Notes under the pieces: generated by a model | The model's database searches: none | Told to the model about the DNA's origin: nothing | What the model saw: only the letters and a program-made list of their open reading frames with translations | Translations under genes and position numbers: made by a program | Source: Fidelibacterota bacterium | GTDB lineage: Bacteria > Fidelibacterota > Marinisomatia > SCGC-AAA003-L08 > TS1B11 | Assembly (NCBI GenBank): GCA_020354025.1 | Contig: CP070638.1 | Span: 749,906-813,905 of the forward strand | Length of the DNA stretch: 64,000 bases | Reading direction: 5' to 3' | Shown here: positions 29,182-38,373 of the stretch, piece by piece | Layout: each line of letters starts with the position of its first letter | Numbering within the stretch: the stretch's first letter is position 1

Positions 29182-30186
29182 ATGAGACCGGGAAAGATTA
29201 TCTCAATACTGCTTCTGGGCCTGATATTTTCATTGAGCGCCTGCTATCGAGGCGATGTATCACCTGAACCGGCAGTTGCCAAAGGGAAGGCCTGGAGCGA
29301 AAGGCTAGGATTCCCGAAGGACAAGCGCGTACTTATCCTGCACGCCGATGATCTCGGCATGTGCGTGGAGGCCAATGAGGCCGGTCAGCGCTACCTCGCC
29401 GATGACCGCATTCAATCAGGTGCCATCATGATGCCCTGTCCCGCTTCCCAAGCGATGGCCGACTGGTATCGCGACCATCCAGCCGAGGATATCGGAGTCC
29501 ACCTGACCATAAACAGCGAGTGGGAGACGTACCGATGGAGTCCGGTAACCGATACCGCCCAAGTTCCCGGGCTGATCGACCCTGAGGGCTTCATGTGGCG
29601 GGACTGGCGGGTGCTCCAAAATGCGACGGCGGAGGAGGTGGAGCGGGAGATACGTGCGCAAATTGAAAAGGCCCTCGCTCTCGGCATTAAACCCAGTCAC
29701 ATCGACACGCATATGGGCACACTGTATATGAATCCCAAGTATGCCGAGGCTTACCTTAATGTTGCCATGGAATACGGTCTTCCGGCCATGGTGATTGAAT
29801 TTTCCCAGCCGATCCTGGACCGATTCCGTGCCATGCGCTTCATCATCGCCGACGAGGTCGTGGAAATGACGGCGCAATATACACTCCCAAAACTGGACGA
29901 CTATCATCCCATTCCTGATGGCGACAGCTACGAAGACAAGAAGCAGAAATTCTACGAGCTGGTGCAGTCCCTGAAGCCGGGGATCACCGAGATTATCTTC
30001 CATCCCTCGGTGGAGAGTGACAGCCTGAAACAGATCACCGACACATGGCAGCAGCGGGTCTGGGAGGCGCAGCTGTTCTATGACGATGACGTGAGCGAAT
30101 TCCTGGAGAAGGAAGGGGTCCTGTTCACCAACTGGAAAGACATGATGGCGCGCTTCAGGCAATCCAGCGAACGAAGTCCATCATAA
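29182..30186 (+). CDS. YdjC/ChbG-family carbohydrate deacetylase, lipoprotein
   Basis: Predicted metal-dependent deacetylase that removes N-acetyl groups from short amino-sugar chains. The 334-residue protein has a lipobox (SLSAC), then the YdjC signature LILHADDLGMCVEANEA with the Asp pair, a His in IGVHLTINSEWE and another in PSHIDTHMGTLYMN. These give the Asp/His metal site. GGAGG lies ahead of the ATG. E. coli ChbG is cytoplasmic, so the lipoprotein signal is notable and would place this enzyme outside, alongside the sulfatases encoded next to it. It is transcribed convergently with the sulfatase block. Confidence 0.88.
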   Translation: MRPGKIISILLLGLIFSLSACYRGDVSPEPAVAKGKAWSERLGFPKDKRVLILHADDLGMCVEANEAGQRYLADDRIQSGAIMMPCPASQAMADWYRDHPAEDIGVHLTINSEWETYRWSPVTDTAQVPGLIDPEGFMWRDWRVLQNATAEEVEREIRAQIEKALALGIKPSHIDTHMGTLYMNPKYAEAYLNVAMEYGLPAMVIEFSQPILDRFRAMRFIIADEVVEMTAQYTLPKLDDYHPIPDGDSYEDKKQKFYELVQSLKPGITEIIFHPSVESDSLKQITDTWQQRVWEAQLFYDDDVSEFLEKEGVLFTNWKDMMARFRQSSERSPS

Positions 30187-30268
30187 GGGCTGACTATCGT
30201 CAGGGCTGACCATCGTCCACCTTCACCAGACCTGATCCTCAGCTCCGGTTGACTTAATTAATCGGTAG

Positions 30269-31882
30269 TCAGTCCTTGACGCCACACCGGGCGGCCCAGG
30301 CCTGGTACAAGCCGGCCAGCTCTCCGGCCAATTCGGGCTGCTGCCCGGCCAGGTCGCGCAGCTCGGTGCGGTCAGCTTCAAGGTCGTAAAGCTCCCACCT
30401 GCCCTCACTGACGGAGACCAGCTTCCACTTCCCCCGTCGGATAGCCTTATTACCCTCATGTTCCCAGTATAGCACGTCGTGGCCCTGGCGCTGCTCTCCC
30501 TGGAAAACAGGGCGGAGGCTCCTGCCTTCCAGGGGAAGGACCTCTTTGCCCCGGTAGGTCTCGGGATAGGTCGCTCCGGCCAGGTCACGGCAGGTGGCCA
30601 TGAGGTCGATGACGTGGCCGGGCTGGTGGGTGATATGCCCCTGCTGCCTGATCCCGGCCGGCCAGCAGGCGATGAGCGGTGTGGCGATACCGCCTTCGTG
30701 GACCCAGTGTTTGTAGAGCCGGAAAGGGGTGTTGCTGGCGTTAGCCCAGGAAGAGCCGTAGCTCATGAAGGAGTCCACACCACCGGGCGGCAGGCCGTTC
30801 TCCCGGTTGTCGAAGCCCCAAGGCCCGCCTTCGTGGCAGCCGCCATTGTCGGACAGGAACAGGACCAGAGTATTCTCCTCCTTGCCTGAAACCTTCAGCG
30901 CATCGAGTATCTTGCCGATACCCTGGTCCATACGATCAACCTGCGCGGCGTATACGGCCATCTTCAGGTCCATTTCCTCCTTATCAGCCACTTCGTCCCA
31001 GGGGGACACGTCCGCATCACGTGGCGAGAGGGGCCAGCTATCGTTGATAATACCCATTTCAATCAGGCGTTCATACCGCCGCCGGCGCATGGCGTCCCAG
31101 CCGTGGAGATACTTGCCCCGGTACCTGGCGATGTCCTCCGGCAGGGCGTGGAGCGGCCAATGGGGGGCGGTATAGGCCACATATAAGAAGAAGGGAGTGT
31201 CACCGCGGGCATATTGGTCCAGATAGCCTACCGCGTTCTCGGTGATAGCATCGGTCATGTAGAAGCCCTGATTGGGCGGCATATGAGGCTGGTCGTCGAT
31301 GGCAAATACCCTGATCCTGCCAATGGCTTTGGACTTGGTAATATCAAAGTAGTTGGCCGCGCCACTGACCAGGCCGTAGTAGCGGTCAAATCCCCGGTCG
31401 GTGGGCCAGTGCGGTCGGCTCTCACCCACGTGCCATTTGCCGGACATCAGGGTGTGGTAGCCGGCCTCCCGGAGTACCTCCGCGATGGTGACGCACCGGT
31501 CGTTGAGGAAGCCCTGGTAGGGCCCCGGCGGCTTGGGGCTGCCGGGGCGGCTGACCATATCCCCCATGCCGGCCTGGTGCGGATACAGCCCGGTCAGCAA
31601 GGAGGCACGGGTCGGGCAGCAGCGGGCGGCATTATAGAAGCGGGCAAAACGAATCCCCCCTGCGGCCAGCCGGTCGAGGTTGGGCGTGAGGATCTCGCCA
31701 CCATAGCAGCCCAGATCAGAAAAGCCCATGTCATCGGCCATGATCAGGATGATGTTCGGCCTCGCGGCGGGCAGCTTACCGCCTGAACTCAGCCGGGGAC
31801 CAACGCATCCCGGCAGAGCCAGGGCTGCCGTGCCCAGGCCTATGGTTTTCAGGAAGTCGCGCCGATTAAACTGTGTACTCAT
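30269..31882 (-). CDS. Tat-exported sulfatase 1 (arylsulfatase type)
   Basis: Formylglycine-dependent sulfate ester hydrolase. The 537-residue protein has a Tat leader with RRDFLK and a lipobox LPGC, the metal-binding MADDMGFSDLGCYGGE, and the sulfatase signature CCPTRASLLTG. Cys88 starts the CxPxR pattern and would become formylglycine. Later come SGKWHVGE (Lys and His of the site) and FLSDNGGCHEGG. The sequence FYNAARCCPTRASLLTGLYPHQAG is the arylsulfatase (PAS-like) form. The sulfate source is not readable from sequence. It is last of four minus-strand sulfatase genes, 54 bases downstream of the next. Confidence 0.94.
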   Translation of the reverse strand: MSTQFNRRDFLKTIGLGTAALALPGCVGPRLSSGGKLPAARPNIILIMADDMGFSDLGCYGGEILTPNLDRLAAGGIRFARFYNAARCCPTRASLLTGLYPHQAGMGDMVSRPGSPKPPGPYQGFLNDRCVTIAEVLREAGYHTLMSGKWHVGESRPHWPTDRGFDRYYGLVSGAANYFDITKSKAIGRIRVFAIDDQPHMPPNQGFYMTDAITENAVGYLDQYARGDTPFFLYVAYTAPHWPLHALPEDIARYRGKYLHGWDAMRRRRYERLIEMGIINDSWPLSPRDADVSPWDEVADKEEMDLKMAVYAAQVDRMDQGIGKILDALKVSGKEENTLVLFLSDNGGCHEGGPWGFDNRENGLPPGGVDSFMSYGSSWANASNTPFRLYKHWVHEGGIATPLIACWPAGIRQQGHITHQPGHVIDLMATCRDLAGATYPETYRGKEVLPLEGRSLRPVFQGEQRQGHDVLYWEHEGNKAIRRGKWKLVSVSEGRWELYDLEADRTELRDLAGQQPELAGELAGLYQAWAARCGVKD

Positions 31883-31936
31883 CTCTGGATTTCCTCAGTT
31901 ATTAAGAATTACTCGGTTCTGTTTCAATCCGGGCTG

Positions 31937-33424
31937 CTACGACGGGACATAGCGCCGATTCTTTTTCGGGAGTTTGGCGCCGGTAGCCTTCAGCCAACTG
32001 GTCAGCATTTTGTCGAGTTCCCTGACCTTCTTCGGCAGCTGCCCGGACAGGTCGTGCCTCTCGGACAGATCGTCCTTGATATTAAACAGCTCGAAAGCCT
32101 TCCCCTCATAGCGCCCGACAGCCTTCCTGGCCTCGTAACGTTTGATCAACTTCCATTCATCGGCGCGGACGATGCTGTAGGGTCCGATCCGATCCCGATA
32201 GTGGGGAAAGTGCCAGTAGATGGCTTCGCGCTCCAGAGTGCCGGTCTGGCTTAAAAGCGGCACCATGCTCCTGCCGTCGATGACTCTGTCCGAAGGCAGG
32301 TCCACACCGGCAGCTTCGCAAATGGTCGGGAAGAAATCAATGCTGGTAACCGGCTCGCTGCATACTGAACCGGCTTCAACTACTCCCGGCCAGCGGACGA
32401 TCAACGGCACACGGATGCCACCCTCGTAGGGATAGCCCTTGCCGCCTCGCAGGGGGGCGTTTCTCGTCACACTCATCAGTCCGCCGTTGTCGGAGGTAAA
32501 GATCACCAGCGTATTCTCAGCCAGATTCGATTCATCAAGCGCGGCCATGATCCGTCCCACCGCCTGATCGACACTCTCTACCATAGCCGAATACACCGGC
32601 TTGTCCCAAAGGGTGTGCTCCCTGGCTTCGTATTTCTCAACCAAATCCTGCTTACCCTGGAGAGGCGTGTGGACGGCATAGTGGGCCATGTACAGGAAGA
32701 AAGGCCGATCACTGTGCTCTCTAATGAAGCGGACAGCTTCGTCGGCTTCGCGATCGGTCAGGTACTCTCCCTGACTTCGCGGTTCGAGCGTCGGGATCCT
32801 CCCCCATCCCTCCCTGAAATATGGATCGAAGTAGCTGGGAGGAGTGCCAATGTCACAGCCGGCGATATTGAGGTCGAATCCCTGGCGGTCGGGATACCAC
32901 GCGTCCGGACCCAGGTGCCACTTACCGACATGACAGGAAACATATCCGGCGGCTTTTAGCATCTCTGCAATAGTTACTTCATCGAGTTCCATCCAGTAGG
33001 GATTCGGCGGGCAGAGCAGTCTCCTGCTTCTATCGCCCACATATTCCGTCGGGCTTTTCTGGTCTGGATCACTCCTGTCACCTTTGAAATCGCGGAAGTG
33101 AATCCAGTCGGTGACTCCGATACGTGCCGGGTAACGTCCGGTCATTACCGCAGCGCGGGTCGGTGAACAGACGGCACAGGCGGCATAGCCGTCGGTGAAC
33201 TTCATCCCCTGACCGGCCAGGCGATCAATGTTGGGTGTATCGTTGCGCCGGCTGCCATAACAGCCTGTATCCATCCAGCCCAGGTCATCAACCAGGATTA
33301 CAACAACGTTCAGTCCAGCCCGCGGGCCCTGGCTCGAGAGTCTTTTGAAAGCACTCAGACCGCCCGGTATTGCCAGTACCGCAGTGCTCAGACCCAGGCC
33401 CTTGAGGAATACGCGACGCTTCAT
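31937..33424 (-). CDS. Tat-exported sulfatase 2
   Basis: A 495-residue formylglycine-dependent sulfatase with leader RRVFLK, metal-binding ILVDDLGWMDTGCYGS, and signature CSPTRAAVMTG with modifiable Cys86. VGKWHLGP and FTSDNGGLMSVT complete the site. The leader has no lipobox cysteine, so the protein may be free or Tat-anchored. The form YGSxxxDTPNIDRLAxQGMxFTDxYAAxxVCSPTR belongs to a group common in marine polysaccharide degraders. Adjacent sulfatases of three other sequence types suggest that several different sulfate positions of one glycan are attacked. Confidence 0.94.
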   Translation of the reverse strand: MKRRVFLKGLGLSTAVLAIPGGLSAFKRLSSQGPRAGLNVVVILVDDLGWMDTGCYGSRRNDTPNIDRLAGQGMKFTDGYAACAVCSPTRAAVMTGRYPARIGVTDWIHFRDFKGDRSDPDQKSPTEYVGDRSRRLLCPPNPYWMELDEVTIAEMLKAAGYVSCHVGKWHLGPDAWYPDRQGFDLNIAGCDIGTPPSYFDPYFREGWGRIPTLEPRSQGEYLTDREADEAVRFIREHSDRPFFLYMAHYAVHTPLQGKQDLVEKYEAREHTLWDKPVYSAMVESVDQAVGRIMAALDESNLAENTLVIFTSDNGGLMSVTRNAPLRGGKGYPYEGGIRVPLIVRWPGVVEAGSVCSEPVTSIDFFPTICEAAGVDLPSDRVIDGRSMVPLLSQTGTLEREAIYWHFPHYRDRIGPYSIVRADEWKLIKRYEARKAVGRYEGKAFELFNIKDDLSERHDLSGQLPKKVRELDKMLTSWLKATGAKLPKKNRRYVPS

Positions 33425-33471
33425 GACTTCCCCTTTATATCAGAATACCCCTGTATAACCCGGTCTGGCCC

Positions 33472-34965
33472 TCACTGTTTTGGCAATGGTGCCCCTTCAC
33501 GCGGGCGGAACTCCCTGCTGCCATAATAGGGGTAGCTGTCCCAGAGCGGCTCCTGGTTCGTAGCCCGGGGATCGCCGGTCTCTTCCAGGTAGGCCTTGAG
33601 CCGTGCTGAGAGCTCCAGCCTGGCTTTCCTGTACTCCGGTTCCTGAGCCACATTGCGCATCTGGTGCGGGTCACTTCTTAAGTCGTAGAGTTCCTCTGTC
33701 GGTCGTTTCCCGAAGGACATCTCGAACAGCCGCTGCACAGCCGGATCGTCCCGATGGCGCATGAGATACTCCTTGGTGGGCGCTTCGTAACGCAGGTCGC
33801 GGCAGTCGATATCACCATACATAGGAGGGTCACCTGCTGGCCAGCGATCCGGTTCGTAATTACGGATGTACAGGAAATCGTAGGTCCGGAGCGCCCGCGA
33901 CGGGTAACCCAGCCCGTCCACACGAACCCAGGCGTGCCGCTCCCGAGCAGTGACGACATGATCCCGTCCAGGCGTTACCCGCCCCGACCGGTCAGTGGAA
34001 AGTATATCCATGAGACTTTTTCCGGTCATATCGCCCGGCGGATCAAGCCCGGCAGCTTCGAGGAAAGTGGGAGCAACGTCGGTATGGCTGACGAAGTCGT
34101 CCACGACCCGGCCACCGGGGATGCGGCCGTTCCAGAAAACGGCCAGCGGCATGCGCGTGCCCAAGTCGTAAAGGTTGGCCTTGCTGCGCGGGAAGGGCAT
34201 GCCATTATCGCTGGTGATGACGATCAGCGTATTGTCCATTTGGCCGGTCTGCTCCAGCAGTCGAAGCATGTCGCCCACCTCACGGTCAAAGCGCTGGATC
34301 TCCGCGTAATAATCGCAGACATCGCTGCGGACCTGGGGCACATCGGGCCAGATGGGAGGCACTGTCACTTCATCAAGCCGCATGCCAGCGGCAACGCCGC
34401 TGCCGCGATCGTAGTCGCGATGGGGATCGGTGCTGCCGAACCAGAAACACCACGGCACGCTCTCAGGAGCCTCTTTCAGGAACTGGTTGAAGTTCTCATA
34501 CTGCGGCCCGGCGGGATTGGCGCTGCGCCCGCCTGGTTCAACCTGGCCCGGTCCCCAGCCCTTCCTGGTATAGCCCACGTGGTAACCGGCCCCCGCCAAT
34601 AGGCCGGGATAGACCGGGAATTTCGCCGGCAGCGTGCTCCAGAGGTTGCCGCCCTGCTCCAGCCGCCAGATATGCTGACCGGTGAGGATGCCGCCCCGCG
34701 AGGGCGTACACGACGGAGCGGCGCAGTAAGCATGGTTAAACAGCACACCTTCCCGGGCAATACGGTCGAAGTTGGGTGTCTTCACTACGCTGTCACCGTA
34801 AGCTCCGGCGTGCAACCAGGACTGGTCGTCCGAGATGCAGAAGAGGATATTGGGCGGCGTAACGGATCCGCCGGCCGGAGGCCGCCGGGGAATCCCGGTA
34901 CAGCCCGGCAGCGCCAGAGCCGCTACTCCCAGGCCCGCAGTTTTCAGGAAGTTTCCTCGCTTCAT
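33472..34965 (-). CDS. Exported sulfatase 3 (degenerate twin-arginine leader)
   Basis: A 497-residue formylglycine-dependent sulfatase with signature CTPSRGGILTG (Cys86 as formylglycine precursor), metal-binding CISDDQSWLHAGAYGD and VITSDNGMPFPRSK. The leader resembles the Tat leaders of its neighbours (FLKTAGLGVAALALPGC) and keeps the lipobox, but the pair before FLK reads Lys-Arg-Gly-Asn rather than Arg-Arg-Asp. Export through Tat is therefore less certain. The sequence is of the heparan-N-sulfatase-like group by general look, not proven. It lies 58 bases upstream-side of sulfatase 4. Confidence 0.92.
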   Translation of the reverse strand: MKRGNFLKTAGLGVAALALPGCTGIPRRPPAGGSVTPPNILFCISDDQSWLHAGAYGDSVVKTPNFDRIAREGVLFNHAYCAAPSCTPSRGGILTGQHIWRLEQGGNLWSTLPAKFPVYPGLLAGAGYHVGYTRKGWGPGQVEPGGRSANPAGPQYENFNQFLKEAPESVPWCFWFGSTDPHRDYDRGSGVAAGMRLDEVTVPPIWPDVPQVRSDVCDYYAEIQRFDREVGDMLRLLEQTGQMDNTLIVITSDNGMPFPRSKANLYDLGTRMPLAVFWNGRIPGGRVVDDFVSHTDVAPTFLEAAGLDPPGDMTGKSLMDILSTDRSGRVTPGRDHVVTARERHAWVRVDGLGYPSRALRTYDFLYIRNYEPDRWPAGDPPMYGDIDCRDLRYEAPTKEYLMRHRDDPAVQRLFEMSFGKRPTEELYDLRSDPHQMRNVAQEPEYRKARLELSARLKAYLEETGDPRATNQEPLWDSYPYYGSREFRPREGAPLPKQ

Positions 34966-35023
34966 GATGCCCCACTCTTACTTTTGTATAATAGACTGGA
35001 ATTCATGCGCATTGATCAACGGT

Positions 35024-36463
35024 TCACTTATCTAATCGATCCTTTCTGTTCTCTCTTATTCTGTTCAGGTCGCGTTCCAATATAGCGCTTTCCTTTTCCG
35101 GAAACTGGCCCTGGTCTCCAGTATCCCTGATCCACTTCTCCAGGATGATCCGCATCCTTTTCATCGTTTGTTGGTGTTCCGGAGAGGCTGAAAGGTTGTT
35201 GATTTCGTATGGATCGTTCCAGATATCGTATAATTCCTCATCCGGTTTTCGCGGGGCCATGAATAGGGCCTGGGTGGTGGTAAGTTTGTCCTGAGCATGA
35301 AGGTTTTCCATAAGACTCAGCATCGGATAGGACCGGAGCTTATAGGCGTTCTTCTGCGTGTAAGGCCTATCGGGCATAAAGTTACGGATATACTTATAGC
35401 GCTTGGTACGGACGCAGCGGATACGATCGATGGTCTCATCACATCGATCGCGGGCGGCGATGATATACTCCCGCTTCCTTGCTTCGGGTCCAAGAAAGAC
35501 TTGTCCCTCCATGTGTGTCGGTGGATCAATACCGGCGATTTTCAGCACGGTTGCAGAGATGTCAATGGCACTGACCAGGTCGTCGCACACTTCCCCGGCT
35601 TCAAGCTTGCCCGGCCAGCGAATTATCAATGGAATATGGATACCACCGTCATAAAGCCACTGTTTACCACGAACGTGGCAGCGGCCATGGTCGCCTATGA
35701 AAATGACAACGGTGTTGTCCGAAAGGCCCTCAGCATCAAGACGCTTCATGACCTTTCCTACATATTGGTCCATTAACTGGATGGAGTCCAGATACGTAGC
35801 CCAATCCTCACGGGCCACGGGGTGGTCCGGGTAGTACGGTGGGAGGTCGATCAGGGCTGGGTCAACCCGATCCTTCAGCATTTCGCCCAGATTCTTCCAA
35901 TGCTCGCCCCGATGGGTTTCCATGATGGACAACTGGGCAAAGAATGGCTGGCCGGGCTTGCGCTGGTTCCAATCGCTCCCGTCGAACGCATCTTTATGCT
36001 GGAAGTTGAAATCGGTCTTACCCGATCCCTCAAAGCCCGGGGCGGCCGTTGTGACGTTGGCCGTGAAGTATCCCGCTTCGCGGAGGTAGGCGGTGATCAA
36101 CCGGACCGGTTCAGGCAGAGTGTAACCATCGCCGCGATGGCTGCGATGGTTGTGCACCCCAATGGAAGTCTGGTACATACCCGTAATCATCGCCGACCGG
36201 CTGGCAGAACATACCGGAGAGGTAGTGAACGCGTTGGTGTAACGGACGCCCTGACTGGCCAGACTATCCAGGTTCGGAGTCCGAACCGCCCGGGTCCCAT
36301 AACAACCAAGATCAGGACTGATATCCTCGGACAGGATCCAGAGGATGTTAGGCTTGTCTACGTTCGTCTCAGCAGTAAATAGTCCTACAGGTAGCGCCAG
36401 GGCTGCCGCCCCAAAACTTGCGGTTTTTAAGAAGTCGCGGCGGGTGTAACTGAGTTTGTTCAT
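35024..36463 (-). CDS. Tat-exported sulfatase 4 (CxAxR type)
   Basis: A 479-residue sulfatase with Tat leader TRRDFLKTASFGAAALALP, metal-binding ILSEDISPDLGCYGT and the signature CSASRSAMITGMY. Here the third position of the usual CxPxR is Ala (Cys85-Ser-Ala-Ser-Arg89), a variant that anaerobic maturases accept. FIGDHGRCHVRG supplies the later site residues. It is the first gene of the minus-strand sulfatase block and divergent from the GH172 gene. No lipobox cysteine. The MYQTSIGVHNHRSHR segment recalls heparan- and N-sulfoglucosamine-type sulfatases; substrate unproven. Confidence 0.92.
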   Translation of the reverse strand: MNKLSYTRRDFLKTASFGAAALALPVGLFTAETNVDKPNILWILSEDISPDLGCYGTRAVRTPNLDSLASQGVRYTNAFTTSPVCSASRSAMITGMYQTSIGVHNHRSHRGDGYTLPEPVRLITAYLREAGYFTANVTTAAPGFEGSGKTDFNFQHKDAFDGSDWNQRKPGQPFFAQLSIMETHRGEHWKNLGEMLKDRVDPALIDLPPYYPDHPVAREDWATYLDSIQLMDQYVGKVMKRLDAEGLSDNTVVIFIGDHGRCHVRGKQWLYDGGIHIPLIIRWPGKLEAGEVCDDLVSAIDISATVLKIAGIDPPTHMEGQVFLGPEARKREYIIAARDRCDETIDRIRCVRTKRYKYIRNFMPDRPYTQKNAYKLRSYPMLSLMENLHAQDKLTTTQALFMAPRKPDEELYDIWNDPYEINNLSASPEHQQTMKRMRIILEKWIRDTGDQGQFPEKESAILERDLNRIRENRKDRLDK

Positions 36464-36507
36464 TGTCTAGCTCGTGCTGGAAGGGGCATATGAATTGCTC
36501 CCGGCGG

Positions 36508-36536
36508 TTGAAATTATATATAATCGATGCCATAAT
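36508..36536 (+). promoter_or_regulatory. Candidate sigma-70-type promoter for the plus-strand glycan genes
   Basis: TTGAAA at 36508-36513, exactly 17 bases, then CATAAT at 36531-36536. Each hexamer differs by one base from consensus. It lies in the divergent gap between sulfatase 4 and the GH172 gene and would give a leader of about 240 bases. Spacing is good, but house promoters of this phylum are not well known to me. Confidence 0.3.
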
Positions 36537-36778
36537 CTAAGGTATAGTGTTTGCGGTACCAAGTGGAAGAAACCCGCCCTGCTGCCTTTACGACCGGCGC
36601 GATGCGGTCTCGTGCACACCTTTGCCGGAGAATGCGGTCTGCTCTGTACGAACAGGTGATTATTCAACCGCCATGTGCTTAACTTGCTGGAGCAAATCCG
36701 GAGTGCACACCAAAGTGATACCGCGCTGTGCTGAAAAAATATGAAATACCCCGTTTCCCACAAAAAAAGGAGTATACG

Positions 36779-38011
36779 ATGAAAACAAAATGGTACTCTG
36801 ACCAAAACCGGCTTGAATCCACATCTCTTCGCAGTGCGATCTATTTCCTCCTCGTATTATTGGTAATTCCCTTCGCTATCCTGGCCCAGGGAGTGGAAAG
36901 TCCATTATTCGAGCTGGCGCGAATGAAACAGGGAGTTATAAGTAAACGCGTAAGCAGCTTCGACCGGAGCGGCGGTAATAACGACCGATTCGAGAACATA
37001 CTTGACGGTGAGCGGCGGACCATCTTTGAGGTCAAGGGCGCGGGAATCATCAATCACATCTGGATCACCATCGCCCCGCCGCCCCCGGAGCTCAGCCGGA
37101 ACGATATTATCCTGCGTATGTACTGGGACGGCAACAGGAATCCCTCAGTGGAGGCACCTATCGGAGCTTTCTTCGGCCAGGGCTGGGATGAATGTTATCC
37201 CTTTTCCTCGCTGCCACTGGCAGCCGGTCCCAGGGAAGGCCGCGCACTGGTCAGCTACTTCATTATGCCATTCGCCAAGGGAGCGAAAATCGAGATCGAG
37301 AACGATACCGGCAGGAAGATCGATGCGTTCTACTACTACGTTGACTACGTGGAGATGGACAAACTACCGACCGACATGGGGCGTTTCCACGCCTGGTACA
37401 ACCACGAATTGACCGAGGCACTACCTGATGGTGAAAATGAATGGTCCGTGCTTGGTCCCCAGGGGAAAAACACCACCGGCGGGGGGAATTACCTTATCGC
37501 CGACATCAAGGGCAGGGGACACTTTGTCGGCGTGAACTACTACGTCCATTCGCCGGGTCCCATGTGGTACGGCGAGGGTGACGACATGATCTTCATTGAC
37601 GGGGAGTCCTGGCCTCCCAGCCTGCACGGCACCGGCACTGAAGATTACTTTAATACCTCCTGGTCGCCGAAGAGCCTTTTCACCCATCCCTACTACGGAT
37701 ACGCCCGCGTGAACGAGGATATCGGCTGGCTGGGAAGAACGCACGTGTACCGGTTTCACATCACCGACCCCATCTACTTCGACAGGTCGCTCAGGTTTGC
37801 CATTGAGCACGGCCATGACAATAACCTTACCCTGGACATCGCCAGCGTCGCATACTGGTACCAGAGCAAGCCCCATGCGAAATATCCGGCCCTGCCGGAC
37901 CGCCAGGCCCGTCAGCCCAAGCCCTTTATCGGCCCCACTGACATTCATCGCTGGCGGCATGAGTGGCGAGAGAATAAGGGAGGTGATCCAAAACTGTGGG
38001 GCAAAGAGTAG
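36779..38011 (+). CDS. DUF2961 / GH172-family glycoside hydrolase, exported
   Basis: GH172 members act on fructo- and arabino-furanosides and related sugars. The 410-residue protein has an N-terminal hydrophobic export signal (about 20-37, ending near LAQG) and family segments GAGIINHIWITIAPP, GAFFGQGWDECYPFSSLP and WPPSLHGTGTEDYFNTSW. Glu266 (WYGEGDD) and Glu288 (GTGTEDYF) are candidates for the catalytic carboxylate pair. The start at 36779 is preferred over an upstream in-frame start at 36728 because AAGGAG precedes it. First of six plus-strand genes or gene remnants for glycan breakdown. The substrate is not fixed by sequence. Confidence 0.87.
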   Translation: MKTKWYSDQNRLESTSLRSAIYFLLVLLVIPFAILAQGVESPLFELARMKQGVISKRVSSFDRSGGNNDRFENILDGERRTIFEVKGAGIINHIWITIAPPPPELSRNDIILRMYWDGNRNPSVEAPIGAFFGQGWDECYPFSSLPLAAGPREGRALVSYFIMPFAKGAKIEIENDTGRKIDAFYYYVDYVEMDKLPTDMGRFHAWYNHELTEALPDGENEWSVLGPQGKNTTGGGNYLIADIKGRGHFVGVNYYVHSPGPMWYGEGDDMIFIDGESWPPSLHGTGTEDYFNTSWSPKSLFTHPYYGYARVNEDIGWLGRTHVYRFHITDPIYFDRSLRFAIEHGHDNNLTLDIASVAYWYQSKPHAKYPALPDRQARQPKPFIGPTDIHRWRHEWRENKGGDPKLWGKE

Positions 38012-38129
38012 CGCTAGGAACGACCACGACTGCTTCTAAGACAAGACGGATGCGTGTTCTATTTAGACGTGAAAGAAAGAATATTCAATGAACCATATTA
38101 TAGTCCAACTCAACAGGGGGCAGCGCAAA

Positions 38130-38325
38130 ATGAAGACCAGAGATATCAATCGACGTGATTTCCTGAAGACAGCAGCGGGTGGCACAAGTGGTCTCACGGC
38201 GGCTTCAATACTTGCACCTGTGGGCGCCGCCGCTGTTCCCGGTGAAGGATGGCTACAACACGGTGCCGGATAAGCCTGGTGTGGGGATTGATACCGATCC
38301 GGTGGATATGATCCGGCGGACATAA
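38130..38325 (+). pseudogene. Collapsed remnant of a Tat-exported enolase-superfamily gene
   Basis: From the ATG at 38130 a Tat leader is read (INRRDFLKTAAGGTSGLTAA), ending in nonsense by 38273. In the next frame from about 38236 the sequence reads FPVKDGYNTVPDKPGVGIDT and on to a stop at 38323-38325. That is the typical extreme C-terminus of sugar-acid dehydratases of the mandelate-racemase group (PDKPGLGI pattern). So the first about 35 codons are joined, out of frame, to the last about 29, with the whole catalytic barrel deleted. An intact member of the same superfamily follows at 39370. The short frame reading only the leader should not be taken as a gene. Confidence 0.7.
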
Positions 38326-38373
38326 AGAAATATCGCGTGGATTAACAATCATACAAAACAGGAGGTACTTCAA

